Positions 8,398-17,418 of a DNA stretch of 36,441 nt are shown here, piece after piece. The first letter of the stretch is position 1; each line of letters opens with the position of its first letter. The DNA is taken from assembly GCA_037439425.1 (NCBI GenBank), contig JBBIWA010000061.1, forward strand, positions 1-36,441, given 5' to 3'. A program made the position numbers and the translations under genes. Below the pieces are notes generated by a model, which was not told where the DNA came from, searched no databases, and saw only the letters and a list, made by a program, of their open reading frames with translations. This stretch comes from JBBIWA01 sp037439425 (GTDB taxonomy: Bacteria; Acidobacteriota; Blastocatellia; RBC074).

Positions 8398-9801
8398 ATG
8401 GCCAAAGGAATCAAAATCATCGAAGTCGAGCCCGGATCGCTCGCCTCAGAACTCGAACTCGCTCCCGGTGACCGTATCTGGACGATCAACGGCCGCCGTG
8501 TGCGCGACGCCCTCGACTTCAAATTCCTGACGGCGGGAGAAGAGGAACTCCAGCTCGAAGTCGTCAAAGCCAACGGCGAAGAGTGGCAGCTCGAAATCGT
8601 CAAAGACGAAGACGAACGCTGGGGCGTCGAGTTCGAGCCGATGGTGCCGCGCCAGTGTGGTAATGACTGCATCTTCTGCTTCATTCAACAAAATCCCCCG
8701 GGCGCGCGGCGCTCGCTCTTTGTGCGCGATGAAGATGTCCGCTTCTCGTTTATGTATGGCAACTACACGACGCTGACGACGATCACCCAGGCCGAGATCG
8801 AACGAGTGATCGAACAGCGTCTTTCGCCGCAATACGTTTCGGTCCACACGACCGATCCAGAGCTGCGCGCTTATATGCTCGGCATCGAGAAGCACGATGA
8901 CGTGATCGGGAAGATGAAGTATTTCATTGATCACGGCATCGAAATTCATGCTCAGGTAGTGCTCTGCCCCACAATCAACGATGGCTCTCATCTGGTCAAA
9001 ACGATTGACGATCTGGCAGCGCTGCATCCGGGCGTCGTTTCGACAGCGATTGTGCCGCTGGGCATGACTGACCAGCACAAGTACCGCGACCGACTGGTGC
9101 CGGTGAGCGATCAATACTGTGCCGAGATCATTGATCAAATCACGCCGCTTCAAAACGAACTGCGCCAGCGCTTAGGCACGGCCTTCGCTTTCCTCGGAGA
9201 TGAGTTTTACATCCGGGCCGGGCGGCCCATCCCGCCCAAGTCGCACTACCGCATCGTGCGCAGCGGCACAGAGGATTCCTACCCCCAGATCGAAGACGGC
9301 GTCGGGATGGTGCGCCTGTTTCTTGAAGAGCACGCCAAAAGGATGCGACGGCTTGAGCGTAAGCGCCAGCGCGGAGAATTCAGTCGTCAGCAAGCGCAAT
9401 TGATCTACGGAACGTTGGCGACGGGAAAGCTCTTTTATCCGCTGCTGGCTGAAGCGGTCGCTGAGATAAATCGGCGCTTCGGCACTCGCTTGCGCGCTGT
9501 GGCGGTAGAGAATCTATTCTTCGGTGCAGGCGTAACCGTAGCGGGCTTGCTTTCCGGGATAGACCTGGTGGCGGCGCGCCAGAAATATGAAGGAATGTTT
9601 TTGATGATCCCGCCGGATTCTTATCGGCAATACGATCTGCGACTGCTCGATGGCATGACCGTAAGCGAGCTGGAGCAAAGGCTCAGCTTACCGGTCAAAC
9701 GCTCCTGGAATGAAGTTTTGGGTCTGCCGGAGCCACGGATGAACAAAGGGCGGCCGATTCTTTCGCATGACTACGGTTCAGTCACTTCTGTCTCCGCATA
9801 G
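8398..9801 (+). CDS. PDZ / radical SAM / DUF512 protein (TIGR03279-type)
   Basis: This 467-residue protein has the layout of the DUF512 family: an N-terminal PDZ-like domain (about 4-75, with GDRIWTINGRRV), a radical-SAM-like core holding the 4Fe-4S ligands C87, C91 and C94 (CGNDCIFC), and the C-terminal DUF512 domain (about 230-460). Homologues are found in cyanobacteria, Firmicutes and acidobacteria; one is called a putative iron-sulfur oxidoreductase, and the reaction is unknown. The ATG follows five bases after the PIN-remnant stop, and no good ribosome binding site is visible. It is transcribed away from the next gene and appears monocistronic. Confidence 0.9.
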   Translation: MAKGIKIIEVEPGSLASELELAPGDRIWTINGRRVRDALDFKFLTAGEEELQLEVVKANGEEWQLEIVKDEDERWGVEFEPMVPRQCGNDCIFCFIQQNPPGARRSLFVRDEDVRFSFMYGNYTTLTTITQAEIERVIEQRLSPQYVSVHTTDPELRAYMLGIEKHDDVIGKMKYFIDHGIEIHAQVVLCPTINDGSHLVKTIDDLAALHPGVVSTAIVPLGMTDQHKYRDRLVPVSDQYCAEIIDQITPLQNELRQRLGTAFAFLGDEFYIRAGRPIPPKSHYRIVRSGTEDSYPQIEDGVGMVRLFLEEHAKRMRRLERKRQRGEFSRQQAQLIYGTLATGKLFYPLLAEAVAEINRRFGTRLRAVAVENLFFGAGVTVAGLLSGIDLVAARQKYEGMFLMIPPDSYRQYDLRLLDGMTVSELEQRLSLPVKRSWNEVLGLPEPRMNKGRPILSHDYGSVTSVSA

Positions 9802-10105
9802 TCACTAAATGTTCCGACAAATAAGCCAACTTCTGATAAGCTACTTGCACGACCATTAGACAAATCAATAACCTGAAGCCCGGTAGACTCCGCGCTTCGA
9901 CCTGTCTGCTTGCGCGCTGCGCGCAGGCAGGTGACGTTAAAGCGTTTGGGTCGGGATAAGAGCTACTAGATGTTCACCTGTGTAGTGCATATGAGGCCAG
10001 TAGCCGCGCGCCTAGGCAGTTGCGCTACTTGCATGAAAGCCGCGAAGATGACGCTCTTGGCGCAAGATTGGCCAAGAGAAAGAGGAGATCAGAGCGAGAG
10101 ATTCG
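9802..10105. other. Intergenic spacer with one palindromic element
   Basis: This spacer lies between the convergent DUF512 and GNAT genes. The only clear structure is the GC-rich palindrome described at 9900-9932. No frame with a ribosome binding site or recognisable protein is present, and no T-tailed terminator was seen for either gene. Confidence 0.5.
9900..9932. repeat. GC-rich imperfect palindrome, copy 1
   Basis: The arms read ACCTGTCTGCTTGCGCGC and, on the other side, the complement of ACCTGCCTGCGCGC around a TGC centre. The reverse complement of its core (CCTGCGCGCAGCGCGCAAG) differs by one base from the element at 22256-22280, so this is a dispersed family. It may be a REP-like element. 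Confidence 0.6.
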
Positions 10106-10984
10106 TCAACGAAAGTCCGCCAGTTTCTTCCCCAAACTGAGGAGATAGGCTCCTAATGGCCGGCCGTCACGATGTAACCGATAAAACTCCTCTACCAGAT
10201 AGCCTGCTGCCATCGCTTCAGTGAAAGCCTGGCGTGTAGCTTCTCGCCAGGCAACGGCCAGCTTCGGATCGCGCTGCTGAATCGTGCCAATGCTGGCCGG
10301 GATTTCGATCAACATAAACGGCCGAGCTTCCCCTTTGGCCAGATCACGCAACTGAGGCCAATCGTTATCACCTAACCGCACCAGTGTTCTAGCCTGTTCA
10401 AGTCGAGCCTCAGATAGTTCCAGCTTCGCCTCTCCAGCAAGCCGTCGCTGAACTCGCGGGCTACTCAATAACCAGCTCACCCACAGGCGGTCAGTGCCAA
10501 GCTGATGCAGAAAGCTGGTGGTCGCTTCGCCGTAGAAATTGATCTTGTATTGATCTGCGACGACACCGAGCTTGCCAAAATTGAAATGGGCGTTCAGGCT
10601 CTGCAGAGGATCGTAAGTCCAAGTCATTCGAGAAATGCCTAGAGCTAGGGCTCGCTCCCGCTGCGCCAGTTTCAGTCTATAACCCAGGTTGTGATTGCGG
10701 TAGGTAGGCTTGACTGCGAGCATATGCGAATGAATCGCTATCTCTGCATCCTCATAGCCGATGAAGCCATAGGCGAAACCTACCATCGTGTCACCATCAA
10801 AAGCCCCTACGAGAATACCATTGACCGCTTTAGCAGCTACCAGATGAGTGACCGGCACAACATCGAGATCATCTATCCCCCAGACCTCTTTCTGAAGCTG
10901 CTCTACCTCGCGCATCTCCGGAATGGTCTCGATCTCCCTGATGATCACAGGCCTTTCAGCCGCAGTCGAATCAGTCATATTCAA
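10106..10984 (-). CDS. GNAT-family acetyltransferase (COG3375-like)
   Basis: A 292-residue protein with a single N-terminal GNAT fold (about 15-160): the EVWGIDD start, an MVGFAYGF beta strand and the acyl-CoA loop near KPTYRNHNLGYRLK. A C-terminal domain (about 170-292) follows that is specific to the COG3375 group. Substrate and role are unknown. The first ATG (10984) is used; a second ATG two codons later is equally possible. It ends 304 bases from the DUF512 gene and may share a transcript with a small uncertain frame just upstream. Confidence 0.85.
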   Translation of the reverse strand: MNMTDSTAAERPVIIREIETIPEMREVEQLQKEVWGIDDLDVVPVTHLVAAKAVNGILVGAFDGDTMVGFAYGFIGYEDAEIAIHSHMLAVKPTYRNHNLGYRLKLAQRERALALGISRMTWTYDPLQSLNAHFNFGKLGVVADQYKINFYGEATTSFLHQLGTDRLWVSWLLSSPRVQRRLAGEAKLELSEARLEQARTLVRLGDNDWPQLRDLAKGEARPFMLIEIPASIGTIQQRDPKLAVAWREATRQAFTEAMAAGYLVEEFYRLHRDGRPLGAYLLSLGKKLADFR

Positions 10985-10993
10985 GTCTCGAGC

Positions 10994-11221
10994 CTAAGAA
11001 GAAGAATCAGACAGAGTAGTGGCCGGTCTCTTCTCTCGCAAAGATCTGTCCAGATGCAGCAACCACATGCCGATACTTGCTGCGCCTTGCATATATCTGG
11101 TTTGCACTACCGGGAGTTCAGGCCAGGCTCGGTGTTCTGTCTGAATCCATTTCAGGCCCTTTCCTTCGTGCCTGGCTCTGCCCGGCAACTGCGCAGTTGC
11201 GTCTTTGCTTTTCTGGGTCAC
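10994..11221 (-). CDS. Possible small protein, unrecognised
   Basis: A 75-codon frame beginning with GTG ends nine bases before the GNAT gene on the same strand. The middle (WPELPVVQTRYMQGAASIGM) has protein-like composition, but no domain, signal peptide or ribosome binding site is evident. It could be the 3' remnant of a larger gene. I give it little weight. Confidence 0.2.
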   Translation of the reverse strand: MTQKSKDATAQLPGRARHEGKGLKWIQTEHRAWPELPVVQTRYMQGAASIGMWLLHLDRSLREKRPATTLSDSSS

Positions 11222-11332
11222 AACTAGACAGAATTGGGAAACGAAATTTCCCTGCTAGGACCTGTAGATCTCGGCCCAGGTGTCGCTTTTACCATCGCTC
11301 GTGAAGAGGTTATTCACTGGCTGCTACAAATA

Positions 11333-11354
11333 GCTCACCCCTGCGGGGCTGAGC
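11333..11354 (-). terminator. Hairpin downstream of ptsI, probable terminator
   Basis: Read on the minus strand, GCTCAGCCCC, GCA, GGGGTGAGC forms a 9-bp GC-rich stem with one bulged G and a 3-base loop, 33 bases after the ptsI stop. It is followed by TATTTGT, a weak U-tract, so efficiency is uncertain. It would close the long lpt-rpoN-pts cluster. Confidence 0.5.
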
Positions 11355-11386
11355 AGTCAGGTCATAACTTTCTTCTCCTGGCTTCC

Positions 11387-13174
11387 TCAACGGCTATAGG
11401 AAGGCGCCACGAAGATCTGAGACCAGTACCTGGCCACCTGAGATTGGACATATTTGTTGACCTCGGCAGGGGTTGTCAAGGAAAGCGCGTGGGCAGCAAT
11501 CCCGCGCGCGGCCGTCATATCTACGGCGCGCACCACACGTTTGACCAGCGGAATCGCGCTCGGCCTCATGCTCAGGTCAGTGACTCCCAATCCCATCAAC
11601 ACGACCACGTGGGCAGGATGGGCCGCCATCTCTCCGCAGACGGTCAGCGGGATTTGCGCTTTGTGGGCCGCCTCCACCACCAGTTTGATCGCCTTCAGCA
11701 CTCCCGGATGCAAAGGCGCAAACAGGTCATTGACGTTTTCATTGGTGCGATCCACAGCGAGCATGAACTGGATCAGATCATTGGTGCCGAGACTGAAAAA
11801 GTCGGCTTCGCGTGCCATCAGCTCGGCGAGCATGACTGCGGCCGGCACTTCGACCATCACGCCTATTTCGATATCCTCGTCGTGACCTACTCCTTCATCA
11901 CGCAACTGGCGCTCGACCTCAGCGATGATGCTTTTGGCAGCGCGCAATTCATCGAGCGTGGAAACGAGCGGGAGCACGATCTTCAGCTTACCGTGCGCAG
12001 CCGCGCGCAAGATCGCGCGCAACTGAGTGCGGAAGACCTGCTCGAGGTTCAACATCAGCCGAGTAGCTCTCAATCCCAGAGCTGGATTGCGTTCGGGCTT
12101 GAAACCCTCCAGCTTGAGCCGGTCTCCGCCCAGATCGAAGGTGCGAATCACCACCCCCTCATCGCCACTGGTCTCGGCTAAAACTCTATAGACTTCGTAC
12201 TGCTCATCTTCGGTAGGCAAGCCCGCCACGGCCATCGAGTAGAGAAATTCGGAACGATAGAGCCCGATCCCCGCAGCGTTGTATTGATGCAGCGCGTCGA
12301 TCTCTTCCAGCAATTCAATATTGGCGCGCAGTGTAATCTCATAGCCATCGGGCGTGATGGCAGGCAGCTCTCTTTCCTCCAGATCGCAGACAACCTGTTG
12401 TAACTCACGCCCGCGCTGTTCGCTGTAAAAAAGCAGAGTCTCAGGCGATGGATGCACAATCACCGTGCCTGAACCGCCATCCACGATGATCGTCTCCCCG
12501 GTGCGCACCCGCGAGGTAATATCGTGCAGCCCAACGACTGCTGGAATACCCAGACTGCGCGCGATAATCGAAGTGTGCGAGGCCCAGCCGCCCGCATTGG
12601 TCACCACCCCACGCACCCGATTCTTATCCAGCTCAATAGCCGCCGAAGGCAGCAGATCATCGGCCACAACAATAGCGTCTTGAGCCAGCAGGTTGAGATC
12701 GCGCGATTGCGTGCCGGAGAGAATGCGGATCAAGCGGTGCGCCACGTCTTCAATATCACTGCCCCGCTCACGCAAATAGTCGTCAGCGATCTCGGCATAA
12801 ATCGCCAGCAGATGATTGGTCACCGCCCGCACTGCCCATTCAGCATTGGCGTGATTTTGGCGAATAAACTGCTCGATTTGGCGGTTGAAGCTGCGATCTT
12901 GCAGCATCAGGAGATGGGCCTCTAAGATATAAGCGTGCTCTTCGCCCAGCACCGATCGCAATCTTTCCCTGGATTGCTGCACCTGCTGTTGCGCCTGCTG
13001 GACTGCTTGTTGGAAGCGGGCGACTTCCGCATCAAGCTCCGCCTCCGGCAACCGCGCGCGCACCACCCGTCCGCCTGGATCATCCACCACAAACGCCGCT
13101 CCGAGGGCGATGCCGTGGCAAACACCGATTCCTTCCAACCGTTGCTCTTGAACCTGGTGAGCCAAGGTGGCCAT
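11387..13174 (-). CDS. ptsI: PTS enzyme I (phosphoenolpyruvate-protein phosphotransferase)
   Basis: Enzyme I takes phosphate from phosphoenolpyruvate and passes it to HPr. The ATG at 13174 gives 595 residues, near the family norm. The frame extends to a TTG at 13240 that would overlap the HPr stop; no clear ribosome binding site marks either start. Visible landmarks are the N-terminal GIGVCHGIALG, the swivelling-domain phosphohistidine H200 in GGWASHTSI, the barrel-domain NPALGLRATR and FSLGTNDLIQ segments, and catalytic C513 in VCGEMA. It is the last gene of the cluster, directly after HPr and a mannose-type EIIA. No sugar transporter EIIB or EIIC is present, so it probably feeds a regulatory phosphorelay. 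Confidence 0.95.
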   Translation of the reverse strand: MATLAHQVQEQRLEGIGVCHGIALGAAFVVDDPGGRVVRARLPEAELDAEVARFQQAVQQAQQQVQQSRERLRSVLGEEHAYILEAHLLMLQDRSFNRQIEQFIRQNHANAEWAVRAVTNHLLAIYAEIADDYLRERGSDIEDVAHRLIRILSGTQSRDLNLLAQDAIVVADDLLPSAAIELDKNRVRGVVTNAGGWASHTSIIARSLGIPAVVGLHDITSRVRTGETIIVDGGSGTVIVHPSPETLLFYSEQRGRELQQVVCDLEERELPAITPDGYEITLRANIELLEEIDALHQYNAAGIGLYRSEFLYSMAVAGLPTEDEQYEVYRVLAETSGDEGVVIRTFDLGGDRLKLEGFKPERNPALGLRATRLMLNLEQVFRTQLRAILRAAAHGKLKIVLPLVSTLDELRAAKSIIAEVERQLRDEGVGHDEDIEIGVMVEVPAAVMLAELMAREADFFSLGTNDLIQFMLAVDRTNENVNDLFAPLHPGVLKAIKLVVEAAHKAQIPLTVCGEMAAHPAHVVVLMGLGVTDLSMRPSAIPLVKRVVRAVDMTAARGIAAHALSLTTPAEVNKYVQSQVARYWSQIFVAPSYSR

Positions 13175-13226
13175 AGCTGATTTCAGTGAAATGGTTCTTC
13201 CGGCAAAACTCCTACTCGGGGCACAC

Positions 13227-13502
13227 TCAGGACTCCCCAAACTGGTCGTTAATTAAAGCTACCACGGCGCTCAGTGCAGCTTGCTCGTCTACTCCACGAG
13301 CTACAACCTCCAGCTCCGTGTCCTGGGTCGCGGCCAGCATCAGGACGCCCAGGATACTTTTAGCATCTGCCACCCTGTGTCGAGCGTCACAGCGCAGCAG
13401 CTCGATCTCGCTCTGGAAGCTGCTGGCCAAACGCACCAGCCGCGCGGCGGCGCGGGCGTGCAGGCCCAGTCGATTTTTGACGATGACCTTTTGTCGCTGC
13501 AT
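13227..13502 (-). CDS. ptsH: Phosphocarrier protein HPr
   Basis: A 91-residue HPr with the active-site H15 in RLGLHARAAA. It relays phosphate from enzyme I to EIIA. The region around the Firmicutes regulatory Ser46 reads DAKSILGVLMLAA, keeping a serine (S49) and so the possibility of HPr kinase control, although no hprK gene lies in the window. It ends 52 bases before the chosen enzyme I start and begins 33 bases after the EIIA stop, so the three genes form one unit. Confidence 0.95.
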   Translation of the reverse strand: MQRQKVIVKNRLGLHARAAARLVRLASSFQSEIELLRCDARHRVADAKSILGVLMLAATQDTELEVVARGVDEQAALSAVVALINDQFGES

Positions 13503-13535
13503 CGGGCTGCGGTTGGCTTTGGTAGCAGGCCAATC

Positions 13536-13952
13536 TCAGGCCTTTTTATTGGGGGAGAGCACTTCACTGGCCAGATAGATATTCTTCTGCCCCTGATCCC
13601 GCACCCGACGCGCGATCTCGGGCAGTTTCTCTCCCGGTTGCTGGTCAGCCAGCTTGATCACCATCGGGAGATTAACTCCGGTCACAACCTCAATCGGGCT
13701 CTGCTCCAGGAAAGTGCAAGCAATATTGGTCGGAGTGCCTCCAAACATATCGGTCAGCACCAGCACACCCTCACCTTGATTAACGCGCTCGATAGCCTTA
13801 GCAATCTCTTCCCGCGCGATATTGATGTCGTCATGCCAGCCAATTGAGACAGCGGTCAGATGCGGGCTATCACCGACAATTGTCTCTGCAGCACTGACCA
13901 ATTCGGTAGCTAAATTTCCATGCGTGACAATCACGCCCCCAACTAATGGCAT
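13536..13952 (-). CDS. Mannose-family PTS EIIA domain protein
   Basis: A 138-residue stand-alone EIIA of the mannose/fructose/sorbose family. The phosphorylatable histidine is H11 in GVIVTHGNLA, and the DMFGGTPTN block typical of the fold is present. No partner EIIB, EIIC or EIID is nearby. In its place in the operon Proteobacteria usually have PtsN (EIIA-Ntr), which has a different fold. I infer a regulatory output protein whose phosphorylation state reports carbon or energy status. The ATG follows GAGGAGAT very closely, an unusually short spacing. Confidence 0.92.
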   Translation of the reverse strand: MPLVGGVIVTHGNLATELVSAAETIVGDSPHLTAVSIGWHDDINIAREEIAKAIERVNQGEGVLVLTDMFGGTPTNIACTFLEQSPIEVVTGVNLPMVIKLADQQPGEKLPEIARRVRDQGQKNIYLASEVLSPNKKA

Positions 13953-14026
13953 ATCTCCTCAGGACATCCTGGGTAGGCACGCCCTCGGTGCGCCGGTCCC
14001 TGCTAAGCGAGCCACTGCCGCAGAGC

Positions 14027-14089
14027 GAGCACGCTCGCAAGCGTGCCTGCCCAGTCTTTTCTCGTTTCTCCCGCGTCGCGCGAGCGACA
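14027..14089. repeat. 63-bp dispersed repeat, copy A
   Basis: The element starts with a perfect palindrome GCACGCTCGCAAGCGTGC and ends with GTCGCGCGAGCGACA, itself a palindrome-like hairpin. A second copy with the same 63-base length lies at 23680-23742: the first 20 bases are identical and the last 15 differ by one. It occupies the 192-base gap between rapZ and the EIIA gene, where it could affect transcript processing. Confidence 0.7.
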
Positions 14090-14144
14090 ATTCCTCAGCC
14101 CTCTATTAGTCTGATCCCTGATCGCTCTTTGCGGTAGCCGTTCC

Positions 14145-15005
14145 TCACTTCTTCACGTCTCGATGGACCACGCGCACGTGGTAGCCACCACGGTTTAACA
14201 GCTTCCCCAGCGCATTGGCCACTGCGACGGAACGATGTTTCCCCCCGGTGCAACCAACTCCCACTGTAATATAGCTCTTCCCTTCGCGCTGATAGAGTGG
14301 GAGCAGATAATCGAGCAAGCTATGAAACCGTGCGATTGTTTCTTTCACCTCATCACTTCTCTCCAAATAATCAATCACAGGCTGATCATTGCCAGTGAGC
14401 TGCTTCAACTCCGGCACGAAGTGGGGGTTCGGCAAAAAGCGAACATCGAAGAGCAGGTCCGCATCGAGCGGGATTCCGTATTTAAAGCCAAAACTGACGA
14501 TGGTCAACTGGGTCTCAGCTTCAACCGCTTCAGGCGCGAAGCGCTTCTTGAGCAGAGCGCGCAAGGTATGCACCGTGTGATCGCTGGTGTCAATCACTAC
14601 ATCGGCCAGCGCCTCAATCGGCGCCAGCAACTGCCGCTCTTCCGCGATGGACTCCAACACCGTGCCCTCGCCCACAGGATGAGGCCTGCGAGTCTCGCTG
14701 AAGCGGCGTTGCAGCGTTGCATCGCTGGCCTCAAGAAAGATCAGCGTCGTTTCCAGATCTTCGCGCGCGCGCAGTTGGGCGTAGACCTGGGGAAAGCTCT
14801 TGAGAAATTCTCGCTCCCTGATGTTTACCACTAAAGCGGCGTGCGTGATCCTGGAGTCCGGGTGCTGGAAAAGCTGCAAAAAGCTGGGAATCAGTTCCAC
14901 CGGCAGATTATCCACACAAAAGTAACCCAGATCCTCGAAGACGTTCATCGCCGATGACATCCCCGAACCGCTCAGCCCCGTGATGATGACCAGTTGTGGA
15001 ACCAT
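14145..15005 (-). CDS. rapZ: RapZ (YvcJ/YhbJ) nucleotide- and RNA-binding protein
   Basis: RapZ is a P-loop protein; in E. coli it controls glmS through small RNAs and binds glucosamine-6-phosphate. The ATG at 15005 gives 286 residues, the normal length; a TTG at 15053 would add 16 residues encoded by a degenerate repeat. Family landmarks are FEDLGYFCVDNLPVELIP, RRFSETRRPHP, FGFKYGIP, DVRFLPNPHF and the C-terminal VGCTGGKHRSV. The Walker A loop reads GLSGSGMSS, with methionine 16 where lysine is normally invariant. The rest of the motif is intact, so ATP binding may be lost while RNA or metabolite binding is kept. Position between hpf and the PTS genes matches the classical rpoN locus. Confidence 0.93.
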   Translation of the reverse strand: MVPQLVIITGLSGSGMSSAMNVFEDLGYFCVDNLPVELIPSFLQLFQHPDSRITHAALVVNIREREFLKSFPQVYAQLRAREDLETTLIFLEASDATLQRRFSETRRPHPVGEGTVLESIAEERQLLAPIEALADVVIDTSDHTVHTLRALLKKRFAPEAVEAETQLTIVSFGFKYGIPLDADLLFDVRFLPNPHFVPELKQLTGNDQPVIDYLERSDEVKETIARFHSLLDYLLPLYQREGKSYITVGVGCTGGKHRSVAVANALGKLLNRGGYHVRVVHRDVKK

Positions 15006-15040
15006 TGCCAGTCGCCAGTTGTCACTTGCCAGTTGTTCAG
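15006..15040. repeat. Short degenerate direct repeats before rapZ
   Basis: GCCAGTTGT occurs twice (from 15014 and from 15028), with related GCCAGTCG and GTCACTTGCC between them, just upstream of the rapZ ATG. This looks like simple-sequence slippage and probably explains the absence of a normal ribosome binding site for that start. Confidence 0.4.
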
Positions 15041-15086
15041 GCTGACTGCACAACGAAGGAGGGACAACTGACCGCAGAGATCTTAT

Positions 15087-15620
15087 TCAAGGTTCAATCA
15101 GTCCATAGTTGCCGTCCTTGCGCTTATAAAGCACGCCGATGCGATCGGTCTCGGCATCGCGAAAAACCAGAAACTGTTCATCTGATTCCTCCACACGCAA
15201 CTTGGCTTCTTCCGGGGTCATCGGTTTGACGGGATAGCGGCGCGAGCGAATGATCCGAGCTTCGCTCACCGAAGCAGCGACAGGGGGAGAGGGGCTAGAT
15301 GCCACTTCACTGGCCGCCAGCGCATGGTGCTTGCGATCAATGATCTTCCCTTTCACCTTCAGGATCTGGCGCCGTAACCGATCCACGGCCTTTGAGACTG
15401 AGACATACATGTCAGTAGTATCAGCTGTGCCAGTGAAAGCGCGCTCATGCCAGTTGATTACGATCTCAGCCACATGGCGACGATGCTTCTCGACGCTCAG
15501 GATGACATGAGCCTTAAGGGCGTTATTGAGTACCGAGTCGAGTTTTTTTAACTGTTCTTGAGTGTGTTTTTTGATCGCAGGGGAGAGATTGAAATTGCGT
15601 CCAGTGAATTCAACTTTCAT
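15087..15620 (-). CDS. hpf: Ribosome hibernation promoting factor, long form
   Basis: A 177-residue long-type HPF. Residues 1-100 are the S30AE domain that binds the 30S decoding region (opening MKVEFTGRNFNLSPAIKKH). After a Pro/Ser linker, residues about 125-177 form the C-terminal dimerisation domain (YPVKPMTPEEAKLR, then FLVFRDAETDRIGVLYKRKD) that joins two ribosomes into a 100S particle. It lies 129 bases after rpoN and 81 before rapZ on the same strand. The family is usually induced in stationary phase; no dedicated promoter was recognised in the gap. Confidence 0.95.
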   Translation of the reverse strand: MKVEFTGRNFNLSPAIKKHTQEQLKKLDSVLNNALKAHVILSVEKHRRHVAEIVINWHERAFTGTADTTDMYVSVSKAVDRLRRQILKVKGKIIDRKHHALAASEVASSPSPPVAASVSEARIIRSRRYPVKPMTPEEAKLRVEESDEQFLVFRDAETDRIGVLYKRKDGNYGLIEP

Positions 15621-15749
15621 TACGCGGCTCCTTGTTTGCTAAGTCTATATATCCACACCAATACACTGAGATCGCATCCTGAAAAATTGTGGAGGCTACT
15701 GGCATGGATGGGGGAACCAATTCGCGTTCAAGCTCTTTGGATTCACTTC

Positions 15750-17378
15750 CTAAATCACCTGGCGACGTTCACGTGAGCCGGGGATGCGCATTTGGTCGCG
15801 ATACTTGGCGACGGTGCGCCGCGACAGCTTCTGTCCTTCAGAGGCCAGGCGCGCCGCGATCTCATCATCGGTGAGGGGATGACGGCTATCCTCGGCCTCA
15901 ATCATCTTCTTGATCTTCAGCTTGATGATGCTCGTGGAGACCTCTTCCCCCTCATCGTTGACCATCCCTTCAGTGAAGAAGCGGCGCAATTCGATCACCC
16001 CTTGAGGCGTATGAGCGTATTTGCCATTGACGACACGCGAGACGGTTGACAGATGCATCCCGATATCCTCGGAAATATCTTTGAGCATCATCGGCTTGAG
16101 GTATTCAATCCCTTTATCGAGAAATTCCCGCTGCCGCTGGACAATCCGCTCGCAGACGCGATAGATCGTCTGCTTGCGATGCTCGATGTTCCTGAGCAGA
16201 TCCACGGCTGAGCGGAAGCGGTCCTTGATATAATCCCGCGTCTCTTTCGAGGTCTCTTTGCTCTCCATCATCCGCCGATACTCCGAATTGATACGCAACT
16301 GTGGCAGCCCATCGTCGTTGAAGCGAATGACATACTCATCGTCAATCTTTTCGATGTAGACTTCAGGCTCGATATACTGGGTATCGCGCGGGGCGTATTT
16401 GCGCCCTGGATGGGGATCGAGCTGGCGAATGAGCTTGATCTCCTCAGCCAGCTCTTCCAGCGAGACATTGAGCTCGCGGGCCAGTTCTGGCAGTTTGTGG
16501 TTCTGCAACTGATGGAAGTGATCCCGAATCAATTTGGCCGCTAGCCGCTCACCGCAGCCGTGCGCTGAGAGTTGGAGCAGCAGACTCTCTTGGAGATTGC
16601 GCGCGCCGACTCCCGTGGGATCAAACTGTTGCACCACCCGCAGTGCCTTTTCTACTGTCTCCAGACTCCAAGGCCCGAGCTCAGCAATCTCTTCCAGTGT
16701 CCCCTCCAGAAATCCGTCGTCGTTGAGATTGCCAATAATCGCTTCGGCTGCCTCCTGTACTTCTGAGTCCGTGGTCGTCAGGCGCAATTGCCAGAGCAAA
16801 TGATCGGCCAGATTCTGCTCGCTTTTGAGAAACTGCTCAAAAGAAGGGCTCTCCTTCACCTCGGTTTCGCGGGTGCGATAACCGGGATCGAGGTATTCTT
16901 CAAAGAGCGAACCGAAATCGACTTCATCAAACGCATCGCGCTCGCCAAGCCCCGCTTCTCCGCTTTCGCCAGTCTCCGCCGCTGGCAAGGCAGCCACTGC
17001 GCTGAGGTCTTCCTCGCTCCCTTCGAAGGGATCTGTTCTTTCTTCCTTCGCCACGGAGTCCGTTACCGGCTTATCTCTCCCCAGTGACTCAATGAAACTA
17101 TCATCTGCCCCCGCCAGTGGCTCCGGGCTGCTCGCCTCCGGCTGGACCGTTGCTGCCGAATTATCAGTCAGCTCTTCGACCTCGACATCCGGTGCTACTG
17201 AGATCTCTTCGGGCGGCACTTCTTCGAGCACCGGATTTTCTATCAGCTGTTGGGTCACCAACTCGCTCAGCTCGAGCTTGGTCATCTGCAACATTTCTAT
17301 CCGCTGACGCAGTTGCGGCGTCAGCACCAGACGCTGCGATAGTTGAGTTGAGAGTGTTGGTTTTACCGACATAGCCAA
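15750..17378 (-). CDS. rpoN: RNA polymerase sigma-54 factor
   Basis: A 542-residue sigma-54, slightly longer than the usual 450-500 because of an acidic, low-complexity region II (about 60-160). Region I is Leu/Gln-rich (QRLVLTPQLRQRIEMLQM). The DNA-binding part has a helix-turn-helix (LSTVSRVVNGKYAHTPQG) and the diagnostic RpoN box RRTVAKYRDQM close to the C-terminus. The TTG at 17378 lies nine bases after AAGGAG and is preferred over the ATG two codons later, which would be 15 bases away. It directs transcription with enhancer-binding activators, none of which is encoded in the window. Confidence 0.96.
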   Translation of the reverse strand: MAMSVKPTLSTQLSQRLVLTPQLRQRIEMLQMTKLELSELVTQQLIENPVLEEVPPEEISVAPDVEVEELTDNSAATVQPEASSPEPLAGADDSFIESLGRDKPVTDSVAKEERTDPFEGSEEDLSAVAALPAAETGESGEAGLGERDAFDEVDFGSLFEEYLDPGYRTRETEVKESPSFEQFLKSEQNLADHLLWQLRLTTTDSEVQEAAEAIIGNLNDDGFLEGTLEEIAELGPWSLETVEKALRVVQQFDPTGVGARNLQESLLLQLSAHGCGERLAAKLIRDHFHQLQNHKLPELARELNVSLEELAEEIKLIRQLDPHPGRKYAPRDTQYIEPEVYIEKIDDEYVIRFNDDGLPQLRINSEYRRMMESKETSKETRDYIKDRFRSAVDLLRNIEHRKQTIYRVCERIVQRQREFLDKGIEYLKPMMLKDISEDIGMHLSTVSRVVNGKYAHTPQGVIELRRFFTEGMVNDEGEEVSTSIIKLKIKKMIEAEDSRHPLTDDEIAARLASEGQKLSRRTVAKYRDQMRIPGSRERRQVI

Positions 17379-17418
17379 CTGCGATTGCTCCTTGCTGACA
17401 GCCTCAGGGCCAGAATGA

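Larger units (their letters stand above)
10985..11386. other. Spacer between GNAT and ptsI genes
   Basis: Apart from the uncertain small frame and the hairpin at 11333-11354, this spacer holds nothing I can assign. A long plus-strand frame crossing it (11234-12181) is the antisense shadow of ptsI. Confidence 0.4.

Noticed and set aside
11234..12181. 315-codon frame antisense to ptsI
   Set aside because: It is the complement of a well-conserved enzyme I gene; its His/Arg/Gln-rich product is typical of antisense shadows.
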